Assembly (NCBI GenBank): GCA_002294045.1
Contig: DBEP01000010.1
Coordinates: forward strand, 1-26,632
Source of the DNA: Lachnoclostridium sp. UBA903
GTDB taxonomy: Bacteria; Bacillota; Clostridia; Lachnospirales; Lachnospiraceae
Direction of reading: 5' to 3'
Length of the DNA stretch: 26,632 nucleotides
Position numbers and translations under genes: made by a program. Positions 26,573 to 26,632 of the stretch are shown piece after piece; positions within the stretch are counted from its first letter, which is position 1, and each line of letters opens with the position of its first letter. The notes under the pieces were generated by a model that ran no database searches, was not told the origin of the DNA, and saw nothing but the letters and a program-made list of their open reading frames with translations.

Positions 26573-26632
26573 CTAGGGCGTGTTTGAAAAATCATCGCAC
26601 CGTTCTGAATGCCCCACTTTGCGGTATACTGC
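26573..26632. repeat. 112-base palindromic repeat element, second copy cut by window edge
   Basis: These last 60 bases match bases 3494-3553 at 55 of 60 positions, in the same orientation, starting with CTAG and running into the loop TATACTGC. All five differences are transitions. The right arm lies beyond the window. Confidence 0.8.

Overview
The window looks like chromosomal DNA of a low-to-mid GC Gram-positive anaerobe, most likely a Lachnospiraceae/Clostridium-like gut Firmicute. This is inferred from strong AGGAGG-type ribosome sites, consensus sigma-A promoters with 17-base spacers, lipoprotein sugar-binding proteins, YesM/YesN-type two-component genes, a tRNA-Gly without encoded CCA, and carbohydrate-gene content. 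The genus cannot be fixed from sequence alone.

Region A (1-15858) is a glycan and D-amino-acid utilisation locus. From the left: the 5' part of a GH20 hexosaminidase-like gene (minus strand, cut by the window edge); a divergent DUF4127 gene; a minus-strand YheO/DauR-type PAS-HTH regulator with its own promoter and a structured leader; then a plus-strand run of sugar-binding lipoprotein, two CUT1 permeases, GH2 beta-mannosidase, a D-serine dehydratase / D-threonine aldolase-type PLP enzyme, an N-acyl-D-amino-acid deacylase, a RidA-family protein and a GH3 glycosidase. No ATPase gene is present; CUT1 systems often share one encoded elsewhere. The three middle enzymes form a plausible pathway: N-acyl-D-amino acid to D-amino acid, then PLP-dependent dehydration through 2-aminoacrylate, which RidA proteins clear. 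Their placement between glycosidases and a sugar importer, with a regulator of the D-arginine (DauR) family nearby, is the most interesting system in the window.

Region B (15859-17203) holds a HAD phosphatase with its own promoter and a tRNA-Gly(GCC) with consensus promoter and terminator.

Region C (17204-21363) is an accessory, resistance-like cassette: an MFS exporter preceded by two tiny ORFs that resemble drug-sensing leader peptides, a 52-codon remnant of an IS91/ISCR-type transposase, an APH-fold phosphotransferase, a GNAT acetyltransferase and a 2H phosphoesterase, closed by a good intrinsic terminator.

Region D (21364-26632) is a YesN-like response regulator overlapping a YesM-like sensor kinase, followed by a second sugar-binding lipoprotein whose permeases would lie beyond the right edge.

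Non-coding structure is rich: a 112-base palindromic repeat (3494-3605) recurs, truncated by the window edge, at 26573-26632; a 68-base near-palindrome and a branched terminator-like hairpin separate the permeases from the GH2 gene; hairpins follow both binding-protein genes.
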